In this document: in pieces, positions 25,404 to 38,662 of the stretch
How positions within the stretch are numbered: position 1 is the first letter of the stretch
How the letters are laid out: every line of letters starts with the position of its first letter
Origin: Patagioenas fasciata
Taxonomy: Eukaryota > Chordata > Aves > Columbiformes > Columbidae
Length of the DNA stretch: 64,000 bases
Assembly: GCF_037038585.1 (NCBI RefSeq)
Contig: NC_092520.1
Coordinates: forward strand, 124,776,001 to 124,840,000
Direction: 5' to 3'
Translations under genes and position numbers: made by a program
Notes under the pieces: generated by a model
Told to the model about the DNA's origin: nothing
The model's database searches: none
The model's input: only the letters and a program-made list of their open reading frames with translations

Positions 25404-28400
25404 TATACTATATTTTATTATATTTAATGTTACAGAATGATTCCTTCTTAGATTGGTAGTAGTAATGCATTCAGTTGAGATAATTTACTATTTCCCTCCC
25501 GAGTCTATATACAACTCATAATGTTAGACTGGAATACAAATTCAGCCTTTTCTGTTATTTGGTCCCCCACTGTTCAAGTTTTCATATATAGCAATAAGAT
25601 TTACTCAGGAAGTGTTACATTTTGATTTGAAAATCATATTTAAAATTATATTTATTTGAAAGTTATATTTTTTTTTTCCTCAGTTGGAGAACCACAGTTT
25701 TGGCAGTACCAGATATTCAAAGTAGTTGCAGGTAAACTAAGTGGTAGCTGTAGAAGCTTTAACTATCTTTACACTTAGACTGGTTTCATCACTGGCACCA
25801 TACAAATCTGCTGACCTGACAGGGATACTGATAGTCAGAATATCTTACTGCAGATATATTACTGCACTCATGGCTTGAACACCTCTCCAGGGTAGAATAT
25901 TAGTCTTATAGAATGGCTTCAGGTCTTTTTTCCATCTTATCTGTTAAAAAAGTTATGTCAGGGAAGGTAATATATTAAGACAAAAAAATAGTATCTGGCA
26001 GCTAAGACACTCTTGTGGCCTTTATCTTCCAGTCCTTACAGTCATAGCTTTTCCTACAGTGCAACCCAATCTGCTTCTGGATTCTTTCTCACTTAAATTC
26101 ATGCTGTGTTTTTGTTTCATATATCCATTTGATGGACTTTCTTGAGGACCACATCATAGCTTTGAGTATCTGTGCAAATTAAAATGTTCCCTGCAAATAG
26201 ATAGTCCATGTTAACCAAATCAAAGGGTAGGTACTAGACAACAAGTGGTCCACTGAGCTTCCAGACAGAGATTGAGCTGAGGCAGTAAGGGACATGTGAG
26301 AGCCACCAAGGCCATGGGTCTGAAGTTTGTGAGAGAAGCTTGCCTAGCACCAACACCAGTTCTTCTAGAAGAATGCACAAATGCAGCTTCCACAGGCTAA
26401 ACATTCCAGAAAATAGCCTAACACCACATGGATGTTACCAGAAAGAACACAAGTCATCTCTGTTTTGGGAGGGATTAAGATATATGTAAAATTAAAATAG
26501 AACTGACATTATGAGCAATTGCAGATTGAAATCAGAAACCACAAGGATACACAGGCAACACTCTATTTCTTTCAAACTGAACATGAGAAAGTATTTTAAG
26601 TGTTACAAAACTTAGATTTATCCTTACAAATTTATCAGTTAAATGCTGGGTTGCTTCATTCAGTGTGCCATTCATAACACTGCCATGAAGACAGTTTTTT
26701 AGACAAGCAAATCTAGTGTACAGCTGAATGAAACTTAGGAAAAGATAAGGAAATACTTCCTTTTCAAAAACACCATTAAAAAAAAATCACTAGGAGAAAA
26801 ACAGAGAATTGTATAAAGGACTGAATAACATAAAGAAATAATTTGGAGAAAAATATTATCAAAGAAGGTGGAGCAGCTCTGAGAAAGGTGATAATAACTC
26901 AAGAGATTTACTCAGCTCAACAATGCTTTAGTTGTCAATGCTAAAATTTATGCTAGTAATGGGACCTGACAAAAGATAATCAAGAAAAGAGCAATGACAA
27001 CTGTGTTCCAAACAGGCTATATAGACAAGATCTCAGAATATTATTGATTTTAAAATAGTCATTCAGAATGGGGCCTTGAAATATTCCACCTGTCTAGAAG
27101 TAGCAAATAGGAAGATCAATCATAAATGTCCATAAATAGAGACATTATTTTCCCAAAAATAACACACTCAAAAAAATCAGATTGTGTTAAAAATCACAGT
27201 GTTAGAACACCAAATAAAAATTGCATTAAATTTCTGGTGGAAAAAGTGAGAGGTTATGTATCTTTGGGAGAAGCAGAAACATATGCTTCAGAAAAAAGCA
27301 AGGGTAAACCCACAAGCAAAAGAAAAACAAAGAGAAGGTTAGATACTCCCATTGATAAAAATGGTATCAACCTTTTTGATCTCAGAATAAACATCACCTT
27401 TCAAATTTCAGACATTTGAAGTAACTACTTGACATACTTACTCCAATTTGCCCTGATGTATTTAAGAATTCAATAACATAATTGACACAAAGGTGCAGGT
27501 TGCACACTTCAAGTAAGTGAGGAATTGAGTTAACATACGTTGATGTCAAATAAGAGTTTATCTTCTTCTCTCCTCTTTACTATGACCACCCGCTTAAGAA
27601 AATCCTCATATTATGTAGACATTTTGTGACTTTATTTGTTCTTTGAATATCACTGTTCAACAGTGACGAAAGGATTCAGGTTCAGATGTACATGGTAGAA
27701 TGGCATGTTCAAGGCCATATATGCTCTAAAGGAAATAACAGCTCTGTGTTTGGAGTGCAGTATTTTCTCACATGAAAAAAGACACACAAAAACCTTGCCC
27801 TCTAGTGGTTGGAAAACTAGGAATCAGGGGTAAATTCTATTTTCACAAATTGGTGTCCAGTTCAGATTTTCTTGTAACTTTAATAGTTTAACTGTTTTGA
27901 AAAACTGAAGTTTTCCTTAGTTTCAGATCTGCAAGAAGAAAGACAAGCACTAAGACACCTAATATTTGAATTCATTTTTCATTGGAAGAAAAAAAAATGT
28001 TGATACAGCTCTTGAAAGTAGATGGAAATGAGTTTTTAGAAGAAGCTGAAACTGGTTGCACTAGAAGCCATTTGAATAATAGGAATAGTTGTATCTGGGT
28101 ATCTCGCTGTAATGTGCAGCAGTTTTATTTTTCAATTTTTTTTATTCTAGAAAAGCAGAATGCAGACATAGCTTCCTAGACAATATAATCCACTTTGCAA
28201 TTAGTAAGGAAAACCTGACCCTGTCTGACGAAAATCTATCATCTTCCATTTTAAATTAAATTACTTAATAAATAAAATAACACAGCATTAATGGAAAGCC
28301 ATTTAAAGAACATTAGTCCTGTATTTCTAGAAATAATTCATCTTCCTGGTATCCAAGCTGTGTATATCAGGAACTGTGTACAGTCATTCTCATGTCTGTT

Positions 28401-28801
28401 CATTACCCTACTGCAATCCAGTGACTTTCAAGATGGTTACTCTGCATTGGCCTAGTTTAAATGGAAAATTAGGACATGTCAGATGTACCTCAAACGGAAA
28501 AACTAGGTATTGAAGTAAACATAAGATTGTGAGGAGCATAGCTAATTACATTTTCAGCAGCATAGCATGAATAATCTTGCGTGTATATTGGCTACTTATT
28601 CAAATAGTCCATTACTACATTGACTTCATAGTTGTTAAATTGTGTGTTAAACAGAATATTTATCTCTTGTGAGAACAAGGTATTCACTCTTTTCCACAAG
28701 GGAATCAGCTGTTATGCCAGAACATCATCCCTGGCTGATACTGAACAGCCCATATGAGTCAGCAGGAATCTAAGTTTGGTTTATGTTTTCTGTTATGGCA
28801 G

Positions 28802-28989
28802 ACAGTCTGTTAATTTATTCTTCCAAAGGATGCAAAATTGTTGTTTCCTTGGCCAAATTTTATCTGTCTTACTCAAAAAAATTTCTTCCAGAAAGTTTAT
28901 TGGAACTAACTTTAAGAAAGTAATATTTTCCATGGTTAATTGGAAATCATCCAAGCTTTCTATTTGTCATGGTTTCAAGGCTGAAACAG
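28802..28989 (+). other. Candidate exon, 188 nt, open frame
   Basis: A pyrimidine-rich stretch ending in TTATGGCAG (AG at 28,800-28,801) precedes the segment, and AAACAG|GTAAGA follows it. One plus-strand frame is open across the whole segment and continues to 29,039. The translation is lysine/serine-rich and matches no family I know. It could be an exon of a non-coding transcript or simply chance. Confidence 0.15.
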
Positions 28990-31900
28990 GTAAGAAAGAT
29001 TATAGTTATTTTTTCAACATATCTTTTCCTTTGCTTTAAAAAGAAATCAAACAGTCTCATTTTGGAATGTAATTTTTTTATTAACTAATGCAAATTGTAC
29101 ACTAATTTTCATAAGAGAGCTAACTATTACAGTCAGTAGCTGCTATGTAAATAACACAGTCAATAAAAAGACAATTGTTTTAAAGTATAATCAAAATCTC
29201 TGATACGTTATAACAAATTAAATGGCAAATATGCAAAGTTTCATGTAATTGCAATGCCAATGATTTTTTTGTTGAGACAAAAAAAAACCTTCGACCTCTT
29301 TAATTCCTGACTTTTGCTCGCTCTTGTCTTTTCCTTTCTTACACTATAATTAAGTTTCCTTAGTGTTTCCTACCAGTCACTGGGGACGTTCATATAACCA
29401 ATAACATCAACCCTCAATAAATTGGATTATTTTCACTGGATTGCCTGAAATTTGACAGAATATTCCAATTTACAAATTCATAGTAAATAAATTATTCAAG
29501 GCAGAATATTCAACTAACTTAAATAATTTACAGTCTGAAAATTGTGTAATAAGCAAACTCTAAAGGAAAAAAAAATGCAGTATATCCTGGATACTTAAAT
29601 ATGGTGTACTTGAGAAATTAAAGTCTGTTATCAAACTATGTTCATACATGTTATCCTTTCAGCAATTTATTTTGTTTTTAAAAGATAACAAAGTCTAATA
29701 AGCCAAATGACTGCTGTATATCTTATGGGAGTACTGCTTTTTTAGAAATTTAGGAAGTACATTACCTATTACAGAATGAAATTGCCACTTTCTAAGTTAT
29801 AATTAATTCTTATTTAAGTCATAAAAAATCTGTATGAGGAATATAACATTGAGAATAAATGGCTGTATATTTTCATGATCTTTGAACCTCACAGTAGTTT
29901 TTATGAAGCTCTGAAAATATTATATGAAGTATAATAAAAGAGTACTAATAATAAGATAATGCATAAATGTCATTGTCCAACAATAGCATATACACTATGT
30001 AAATGTGTTTAAACAAATGTGTTAGAATTCTTTTTTTTCCTATGTACATGGCAGATTACACATTACCATAAAATGAATTGAAGAAGGAGTAGTTTTGCCC
30101 AGTGTCACATATAGCATGTGTCTGTGGAAAAGTATATTGCATTCCCTTGTGTGAAGACATAATTAAGGTTCTACATTCTCATTGCAGAAGTTAAGCAACC
30201 TATAAGCAAGGAAATGAAGCTTAACATGGTCCATTTTTAAGATATGAAAATGTGTTGTTTTTTTTTTCCCTAAAGACTCTTCAAAGGCTCCTTAGCTACA
30301 AGCAGGAGCTCAAGGAGTTTCATATTGCTAATAATTCTGTTCCCTTCAGTTATATAGCCTTTTACTATTGCCACACATGAGATATAGTGGCTTACATTTG
30401 CAAATTTAGGAAATTTTAGAAAATCTCTTCATTTGACATAGTTCTTTTAGATTCTATCTGTGGTTTGAAAGACATTCTCCAGTGCACTGTGTATCAGATG
30501 CAATAAACACTTGTTCTTCTTCTTACAAATTTGCATGCAATCTCCATGGCTTCTAGAAGTTTTAAATGAATAAAATCTAATGTGGATGAAAGAGGAGACA
30601 AAATATTCTCCCAAATACCCCATTCCCTCTTAGACCCCGTCCACAGGAATCAGTCCATAACATAAATATCCAGGAACTGAAATTCCTTGCTGTTCATACA
30701 TACATCATCTACAAAACCAGAAATATTCTGTTAAAAACAATGACAACCAACCAACAAAAACAAAACTGAGAAAAATCTGTATCTCACTAAGTGTGCTTAT
30801 TACAAAATAAAGCAGCCGTGTGAATCATTGAAGGGACAAGCAACCCTAATTACAGATGCAGGATGCAGTTCTCCTGTCTGCAATCCAGAACACAAACCAG
30901 TATGTCCTGCCTTCCACCCCACCCCACAAACCTGTGGCATCAAGAAACTTAACATTTGAGCTGAAAAAATTGCATTTTAGAAGTCCAGAATTTCTTGTCA
31001 TTTCCAATTGCTAGTTCAGACATCTCCTGGTGTGTTACTTGTTGTGAATCCCATTCAAAGAGCCTCATTATTCCCATATGCATTTTAGAAAACATACATC
31101 CCTAAATTAAAAGTAAATTCCACTCCAGAATCCAGTCCCTAAAAGTTTTATGCTAAAATACCAAACTCATGACTCAGTGCTCAAGCTTCTAGATGTTTTT
31201 ATGCTCTGCATCCAGGATAAAAACAGACTATGAGACCTAGGATTAACAACAAATGATCTCTCTGATCTCACAGGACAAAGCAAATGAGGAAATGCACAAG
31301 AGACTCTCTGGAGGTCAAGGCTGAAAGCCTGTTACGCCCAGGAGCTGTGATTACTGTATGTTTCCTCAAAAAGCAGCAGTTCAGCAGCACGCCAGGCAAG
31401 TGGTCCCCTGCGGCTTGTAAAGCAGGGGTTTATGTCGCTGTGTATCCCATGGAGGATTAATGATTGCACTGTGTCTCTGTCAGTCCCTGACTTGATGGAG
31501 AATGTCTTGATAAGTGTCGCTATAGATTCCTCAAGTCAGGAGGCATTTGTGAGTGTATGAGTTTCCAAAAAGAAAAAATATAACAGAAGGAATTTTCTGT
31601 CAAAAATTGCGGTACTGGATAAGTAGGATAGGCCGAAGAGTGTTCATTGCTAACAGTACCAAAATGACATTTGTAATGTAGATCAACAAATCTCCTGTTG
31701 TCTACAGAACTGATGCTTGTGACTTGGGTCAAAAAATCAGAAGACACTGGAAAACACTGGACAACAGAGTAAGTCCTGGTATCACCTAAAAGCCTTAAAA
31801 GAAACTGAAGATAGTATAAATAGAATTGCATACAACCTTTGATATTCACTGTACTGTAAAAGGAGAGATCCTTTCAAACAAATACCTGTTCCAGATTTCA

Positions 31901-33145
31901 TATTTTTATAAGAAGGATACATGTCTTTATTTGGTAACAAAACTGTCATGTTACTAAGTTAGAGTCAGAAAAATGGTCAAAAATCTCAAGTAAAACCTGA
32001 GCTAATGAAGACTATATTAGGAAAAAGGACATTTTTCATGTGAAAACTTGGCAAAGTAAATGAAAAGTTTACTAACCAAGGAATAGTTATACCACAAAAT
32101 ACTTAGGAAAAGAGAATTTTGTTTCTAATAGCAGATCATGTAAGAGTCCCCTTACATTATCAGATCAAGAAATTTTTCCACATCACTTTCAGAACCCTAC
32201 CCTATCTATACGCTCTCTTCGGCAAGATTAGGGTTAAAATCTAAGGTCAAATCATTATGGAGGCAATAGTTATTCAGAACACAAGCTCTGGCTTCAGAAA
32301 TATCAATGGTAAAACGATGAATAACATTATGAAGACAGTGCAAAACTAATTTGTTTCCATTAGACCTATTACCTTTATTAGAACTTTTTACTTTGTTAGA
32401 AGACCTAATGTCTGGTACTTTTTCTGGAATTTCAACACCAACAGATTTCTCCATGAAAGGAGAAGGAAATGGGGAAAGGGCCAGAGAGAAAGACAATGTG
32501 AGACCATTAAATTCTTAGGTGGAGGAGGTGGCTTGTCTTAATATATGCTCTGAATTCCCAGTGTCAAAAAGATTTTCTGACATTCCAATTCCTGATAAAT
32601 GCTATTGCTTGTAAAAATTAATGCTGGTAGTACTGTATTAATTTTGTTATCTGAAAGAAAGAAGCTGGGTTCAAAAGCTAGTACTTAGCTGAGTAATTTT
32701 TTTTTTTCTGTTTTGTTTCTGTATGCTGTGATCTCTCGGAATTTTAACCTCTGAAGAGATTTTTAAAATTATGAACGGGAGACAAGTTGAACTGCTTCTC
32801 TCACATTTTTTCACTTTCCCCATTTTACACTCCTTTAGTAGCAGTGACTTTTTAGAAAGTGTCATATAATGTCAAAAAATGGCTGCTCCATTTAATCCAC
32901 TTCAAAATGAAAATTGTATTAATTATAGCTTTCCATCAAAACCTCTACTTATGCAAGTTCCCTATTCCTAATTTCAGATATCTGTAACATTATAAAATTA
33001 AGTTTGGATTAATATCTCTGAAATAGAAGTTTCAGCAACTCCCTAAAAGCTAAAGATGTCCAATACTATCTTTTGCTTTTCCTGGATGCCTAATGGGGTA
33101 AAATTTACTTTGTATGTCAAAAAAATGTACCTTGTTCTTTTTCAG

Positions 33146-33245
33146 TCCTTCCAGTACAAATACCCTGAATGGCTAAAGAGCTCTTTAACTGGCTTGAAAA
33201 AATTGCAGCTGAGGATGTCCTGTGTAGCCATTTGCTCTTTACAGG
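33146..33245 (+). other. Candidate exon, 100 nt, phase 1 donor
   Basis: The upstream sequence CCTTGTTCTTTTTCAG is a textbook splice acceptor ending at 33,145, with branch-point-like CTAAT and TTACT words 40-60 nt before it. The downstream junction ACAGG|GTAAGT at 33,246 is a consensus donor. The frame starting SFQYKYPEWLKSSL is open through all 33 codons and leaves one base, the same phase as the signal-peptide exon at 49,980. The peptide is not recognised. A real exon of an upstream transcript, a cryptic exon and chance are all possible. Confidence 0.22.
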
Positions 33246-33784
33246 GTAAGTTTTCCATCTAGGTAGAGTGGGAAAGAGGGAGAAAGTGTACATCACGACA
33301 CACACTGTGGCAGATGAGATCAGCTTGAAGAGACTGTACAACTAGTCTTGTCAGCAGAGAAAAGAGATCTGTTTGCTGTTTGAATTGCTGTTTCTTGGAA
33401 GATGAGCATGGGTTTATGAAGTGTATGTTCAAATAGTACAGTATCGCGTACTTCTGACGCTTGCAGAAATTAGCCACAAGATTTCTCAGTATGAATTTTG
33501 AATTTACAGTGCACAGGTGCTAATCATTATGGCCACTTAGCATGATGTGAAATCTGAGCGTTTTTTTCCTACACAGGCCACACGTGAACAGTGACTGCCC
33601 CTGTCTGGAGTGCTTAGCTCTGTGAAGAATAACATTACCAATATTGCCTTTCACCAAGGTGTCACTGATGCTTCTAAATAACCAAAGAAGCAATCTGGGT
33701 CTCCCAAGGGATTTTTTGAAAATATTTGAGCTATGGCATAGTTAGATCAGCATTAGGAAAAATGCATTAGAAACAAGCCTAAGT

Positions 33785-34690
33785 CCAAGGTTCAGAGTAG
33801 GCTGCTGCAGGGGCCCCAACAGCATTCACCCTCCGGGGGGAAGGTGGTGAGGGGGATGCTGAGCTCAGAGCCAGTGTAGCTGAGAGTGGTCCTTGTCCTG
33901 CTGCTGGCCATGGGGAAACAATCCCCAACAGCACCAGGCTGCAAGGACACCGCAGTCAGAGTCAGGTGCTGCTTTAGACCAAGGTTTTCATGCTTGGTCC
34001 CTGCCTCAGCTGCAGCCCCACTGCAGCACAGTCCTGCCCTGCTCAGACATGGTCCTGCTGAGCCCAGTGCTGATCCCAACACAGTCCCCAGAGAGGTGCC
34101 TAGTGCCCAGGGCTAGGGCTGCCATCAGCTGTCCTCCCACCTGCCCTACTCACTGACAGGTGAGGTCTTGCCCTGCTGGCCCCAAGGTGTCCTTGGTCAA
34201 CCTAAAGGAGAGGGAAGACAGCAGTTTTGTTCAAGTGAGAGTCAGATATGTCCGTTGTGATGAGGCAGGACGGAGGTCAGGTCAGGAACATCAGCAAGCA
34301 AGTCAGGGTCAGGATCAGGCCCAGAGTCAGTGAACTGATCAGACACAGTCTGGTGATGGGGCAGGTCCACGGTGACAGGGCAAGTTTGGGTGAATCCAGG
34401 AAGGCAACCTGCTAGTAAGAGTCCCCTGGCTTTGGACAGGCTGCAATGCACCAGGAGTGATAGGTCAGGTGGGGGCCAAGATTTAGAGGCTCAGCTTGAA
34501 AGCAGCTCCCATGGGCCAGGGGCTGTCTCTGGCTGAGGCCTCCTTGCAGGGCTCTCTGGGGGACTTTCCCCATGCTGACTAGCAGAAAGGCAGCTGTCAG
34601 CTGCGCTCTAAGTTGGTCCCGACACCCAGCACCAAACCCCCAGAAGAGGTGCTCCTGGGGCCATACAGGTGCCAGCACTCACTCCTTAGC
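33785..34690. repeat. GC-rich dispersed repeat, copy B
   Basis: A 900-bp GC-rich block with sharp edges sits in AT-rich DNA. The part at about 34,045-34,160 is homologous to the core of the block at 2,224-2,345. The right half contains a loose array of GTCAGG-like words (about 34,275-34,345), which suggests a decayed minisatellite. Minus-strand frames of 69 to 96 codons cross it but are proline/aspartate-rich in a repetitive way and are not considered genes. Family unknown; copy B is about three times longer than copy A, so A would be truncated. Confidence 0.5.
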
Positions 34691-37600
34691 CCTCAGCCCA
34701 TTTTGGTAGCTACTTAACTATCAAAGCTTTGCTGAAATAGAAGGGTGGTTGGTTGCAGTTTTCTGTCCCACTTAGAGAGTGGCTTCCTTGATGTTTCAGG
34801 CAGTCTACCACACAAACAGAAATAACTGCCACAGATACTGTCAGAGCTGAATTGGTACTGTGTATCTGACTAGAAAAGACCCCAGCGGAACATCCTTCAT
34901 AAACCCAGGAGCTTTTCCAATCCTCTCCTAGATTTTTATGGTTTGCAGTGGACCGTCAGGAAACCAATAGAATTATTCTTAGCACCATTGAGCTTGTAGG
35001 TAGTGTCAGCTGGTTTTATATCACATAAAGAAAGGGTGATCTAACCAATTCCTGTAGGACATTGAGAATATAGTGGCATTTCCTTGGGGCACTATGATCT
35101 GCAGTACTCATAGTATGGCAGCAAACAGTAATCACAAATACTGGTAAGAAAATTAGACAACTTCAAGCAGGGGAGTGAGGCTGGGCCATGCTGACATTCT
35201 TAAAACGGAGATGAAGTTTGATGTTCACATTACCACTTGTGATTGCTGAGGACCAGAAACTCAGTGAATGATCACCTTCATAATTACACTTAATCATTGT
35301 GTCCTTTTATGGGACCTGGGATAGGTAAGTGTCCCTGACTGATGCCGTTACTGAGATCACTCCTCCCTCTCTAAAGCAATGCATACCCACCTGTGCATGA
35401 GCTTAGAAATGTGTGGCATAAGCCCATGATGCCCTCCTGCAGCCATACGGTAATTCCATAGCAAGTGCTTACATTACTTGCTTAGAACGATCAAAACCTG
35501 CCATTTTTGGCCTGAATTCTAGCAACTCAGATACTGGTGAGCTGTTAAAAATGGTGGTATGTAGATAAGTAGGTGATTGAGAGCTCAAGGGGCAAATGAT
35601 AAAGGATGTTAGCCAGTTCTAAGGAGAACAAGGTGTTCTTCTGGTGCCGTGACACTGGCTCTGCTTTCTGCTTCTTCCCTTGTTCATTTCCTAACTCACC
35701 AGTACCATTCTCATAACCTACACTGATAAAATAATATCTGGATGGATGTCAAAGAAATACGGATATTGAGGGATCTGGAGATATGACGTCCATGACTCAG
35801 GAAATAGTGCTACTTTTGTCTCGGTAAACTGGGCTGAACAGCTAGTGTGGTTTGTAGCAGAGAGTACTCACTGCATGCATCAGACCCAAACCCCAAAACA
35901 TCAGGCTGAGTAGTGTTCACTGGTGCAAGCTTTTAAAGTGACCTGAAAAAGTGGTACAGAAACTGTCTGAGATTGGTAATTGAAGCATCCTGCTGAATTT
36001 TGGAAAATAATACCTTCCTGGGACATTTTTTTATCCTACGTGGGTAGATAATCATGCGTGAAAAGCATAAGCTGGAGAATATATGAATATGAACTGAAAG
36101 TTCTAAAACATTGTGGAATTATTCAAATAAATTCTTACTTCAAGATGCATAATAAATATTAAAAAAAAAAATGTTTCTTTTCAATAGGAACCATTTTAAA
36201 TAAACGATTTTTATACATGCTTTTAATACAGGCTGAATTTAGTTAAGATCTGAGTTTGTGTTGATGACATTCTTATGCCAGGTCTTCTTATTTAGTTCTT
36301 TACATAGTCACTCTAAAATGACTGGTTTCATACTAGTTTCTGATTATTATAATTATATTCAAAAACTAAAGCTGTAATAGGATTTGAAATATTACAAGAC
36401 AGGGTTGGTCTATGTAACCTTTCAGGATATACAGGTATTCACCCTGCCCTGTAATTTCTAAAAAAATAATCTGAATTTGTCAGAGTTTACACCTGTCATT
36501 TAATCCTCTTTTAGTAAATCCAGGTATTAGTAGCTAGAATAAGATAATACAGAGAAAAATAAATTATAATTGTCAGACATGGTGTAGTAGTTTAGTATAT
36601 GTGAGTGGCTATTACAGGCAACAAAACTAAACTTATCTTTCCAGGCTAAGTTTGTGTTACATGCTCATGAAATATCAAAGATGTGAAGTAAAGGTGAGTG
36701 ATGACTTTTCATGAACCAAAGGTTAAAAGAAACCACCTGACTGTCCTGTAGCAAATAAATACACATTATTGTATTCAGATTAGGGTACAATGATACAGTC
36801 ATATCCAATTATGTTATATGCATTAAGATTTTTGGGTTTTCGTTTGTATGCCATGACTACATTTCTCTGTCATTTAACCAGTTTTAATTTACAAATTGCC
36901 ATTTCCAGATGCTCAAGATCTTCCTGTACTTTCATTGGTAAGATAAATTAGAGACACAGTTGCTTCCCTAAAATATAACAGCCCTGCTAGGGGAAACGTT
37001 AGCAATTTTTACTCCTGATTTTAAATATCTGTTTTCTTTGAAGTTTGTTTTTGTTGCCTCTGGATTCACATAAGCGCCATAGTACAGAACTCACCATATT
37101 GTGTACTTCTTGCATATTAGCATATGTGACTAGAAATTCCTTGTGGGAAAACTTTACTTATGCTATTGATCTAATCAAAAAGTTCTAGATTAAGTTTGAT
37201 GCAATTTTTCTTTTCATTGTTTTTCTTTCCATGGAGTATGGTAAGGTCAGTAATCTATTTAGTTTAATGCTCTACTGTCAAATTTGCAGTTCTTCTTACA
37301 AGAATTAGCAGAAAAAACACACACATAAAATATTGGATCTGTCATTAGGTATCTCATGAGAAAAAAAAAAACAAAACATAATTTAAAGAAAACAGTAGTA
37401 AAATAGGAAGAAGAGATAATTATATAGCAAAAAACTTTTAATTAAACTAGCAATATTTTTTCTGAGTCCTCTTGTTCCATTTTAAAAACCATACATTGAA
37501 ATATTCTGCATTCTTCTTAAACTAATAAAGTTTTATAGACTGATTCTAATATTCTCTCTACTGTAATATTTTACTGTCCCACTAATGCCATTAGATTCAG

Positions 37601-38635
37601 TCTGAAAATAAGAACATGTTCTTTAAAGGCATTAGATAACATGTATTTTTGTGGAATATAACATTACTTTCAAATTTGAGTTGGAAAGTTGTAAAGGTGT
37701 TTCTTTTTCTGCCAAAAATATTTTCCCAGATACAATAAACACAGCTTACATCAACTAGAAGGTAATAGGAAGAGATGGTTATACTTTCTGCTTTCAATTA
37801 GATCTGGATATTTCAGAATTATCATTTACTTACATACCTCAACTCATTACTGTCTGGAATTTTTCAGAACACTGACTTTAAAGGTTTTCAAAGTGCACTT
37901 TTATAAGACCTAAAATTACAGTTGGTCCTTCAATGATCAAGGTAAACAGTCACACGAAATGTGTTTCTCATGAATTTAAATTGCTACCTACTTCATTTTC
38001 TATCGGCTAATATAAACTGGGGCATTGTCTGGAATAAATATGAAACCAACTATCAATGTATTTTAACCACACTTCAAATTGTACAGCAGGCAATGACACA
38101 AATATATTTTTGTGATAGTTTGGCTGCATACTTTACTGTGAATTTATTTCTTACTTATAGCAACACAATGTTTCTCTTCTTGGACTAATGTTGCATATTT
38201 TACTATCTGAAGAAAAACTTGAAAGGACAGAAGTATCCTTTTACTGCAGTTCAAGTGTTCATTTTATAAGCACAGGGTGGAAAATTCCTTATCCCATTTT
38301 AGCAGTTTACTCATGTGGTGCAGTTAGATCACTGTAAAAACCTCTTCTCAACATTCATTTGAAAATTCTTCAATCCTTTCACCTCATGGAATATTCATTG
38401 TCTATATATATGAGGTTTTTCTGTGAACTATGCATACTGTTTTACATTCCTTTGCTTGCAAAGGAACAAATGGACTGTTTAAATTGCACAAATTGAATTT
38501 TAATCAAGGGGAGTGAGAATAACTTTAAAAGTACTTAAATCATATTCAGAAGTCAAAACAGTGTCTACTTTTAGCTATGTGATAAAAACTTAACGGTATG
38601 TTCCTGATGTTGTCTTTTAAGATGTTAATATTACC

Positions 38636-38662
38636 AAAAAAAAAAAAAAGAAAAAAAAAAAA
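38636..38662. repeat. Interrupted A-tract (A14 G A12)
   Basis: Twenty-six A residues are broken by a single G at 38,650. It is simple sequence and shows no retroposon body upstream that I can recognise. Confidence 0.9.

Larger units (their letters stand above)
13327..33784. other. Large AT-rich gene-poor stretch
   Basis: About 20 kb contains no recognised protein-coding gene, RNA gene or mobile element. Open frames reach 124 codons at most and show no family motif. The stretch includes a T21 tract (19,008-19,028), an 11-bp-arm palindrome (25,381-25,403), and candidate exons at 28,802-28,989 and 33,146-33,245. A less AT-rich segment near 31,230-31,520 could be a conserved regulatory element. 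A 49-codon ORF (24,562-24,711) sits just after an acceptor-like T7GTAG. All of these are weak. Confidence 0.55.
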
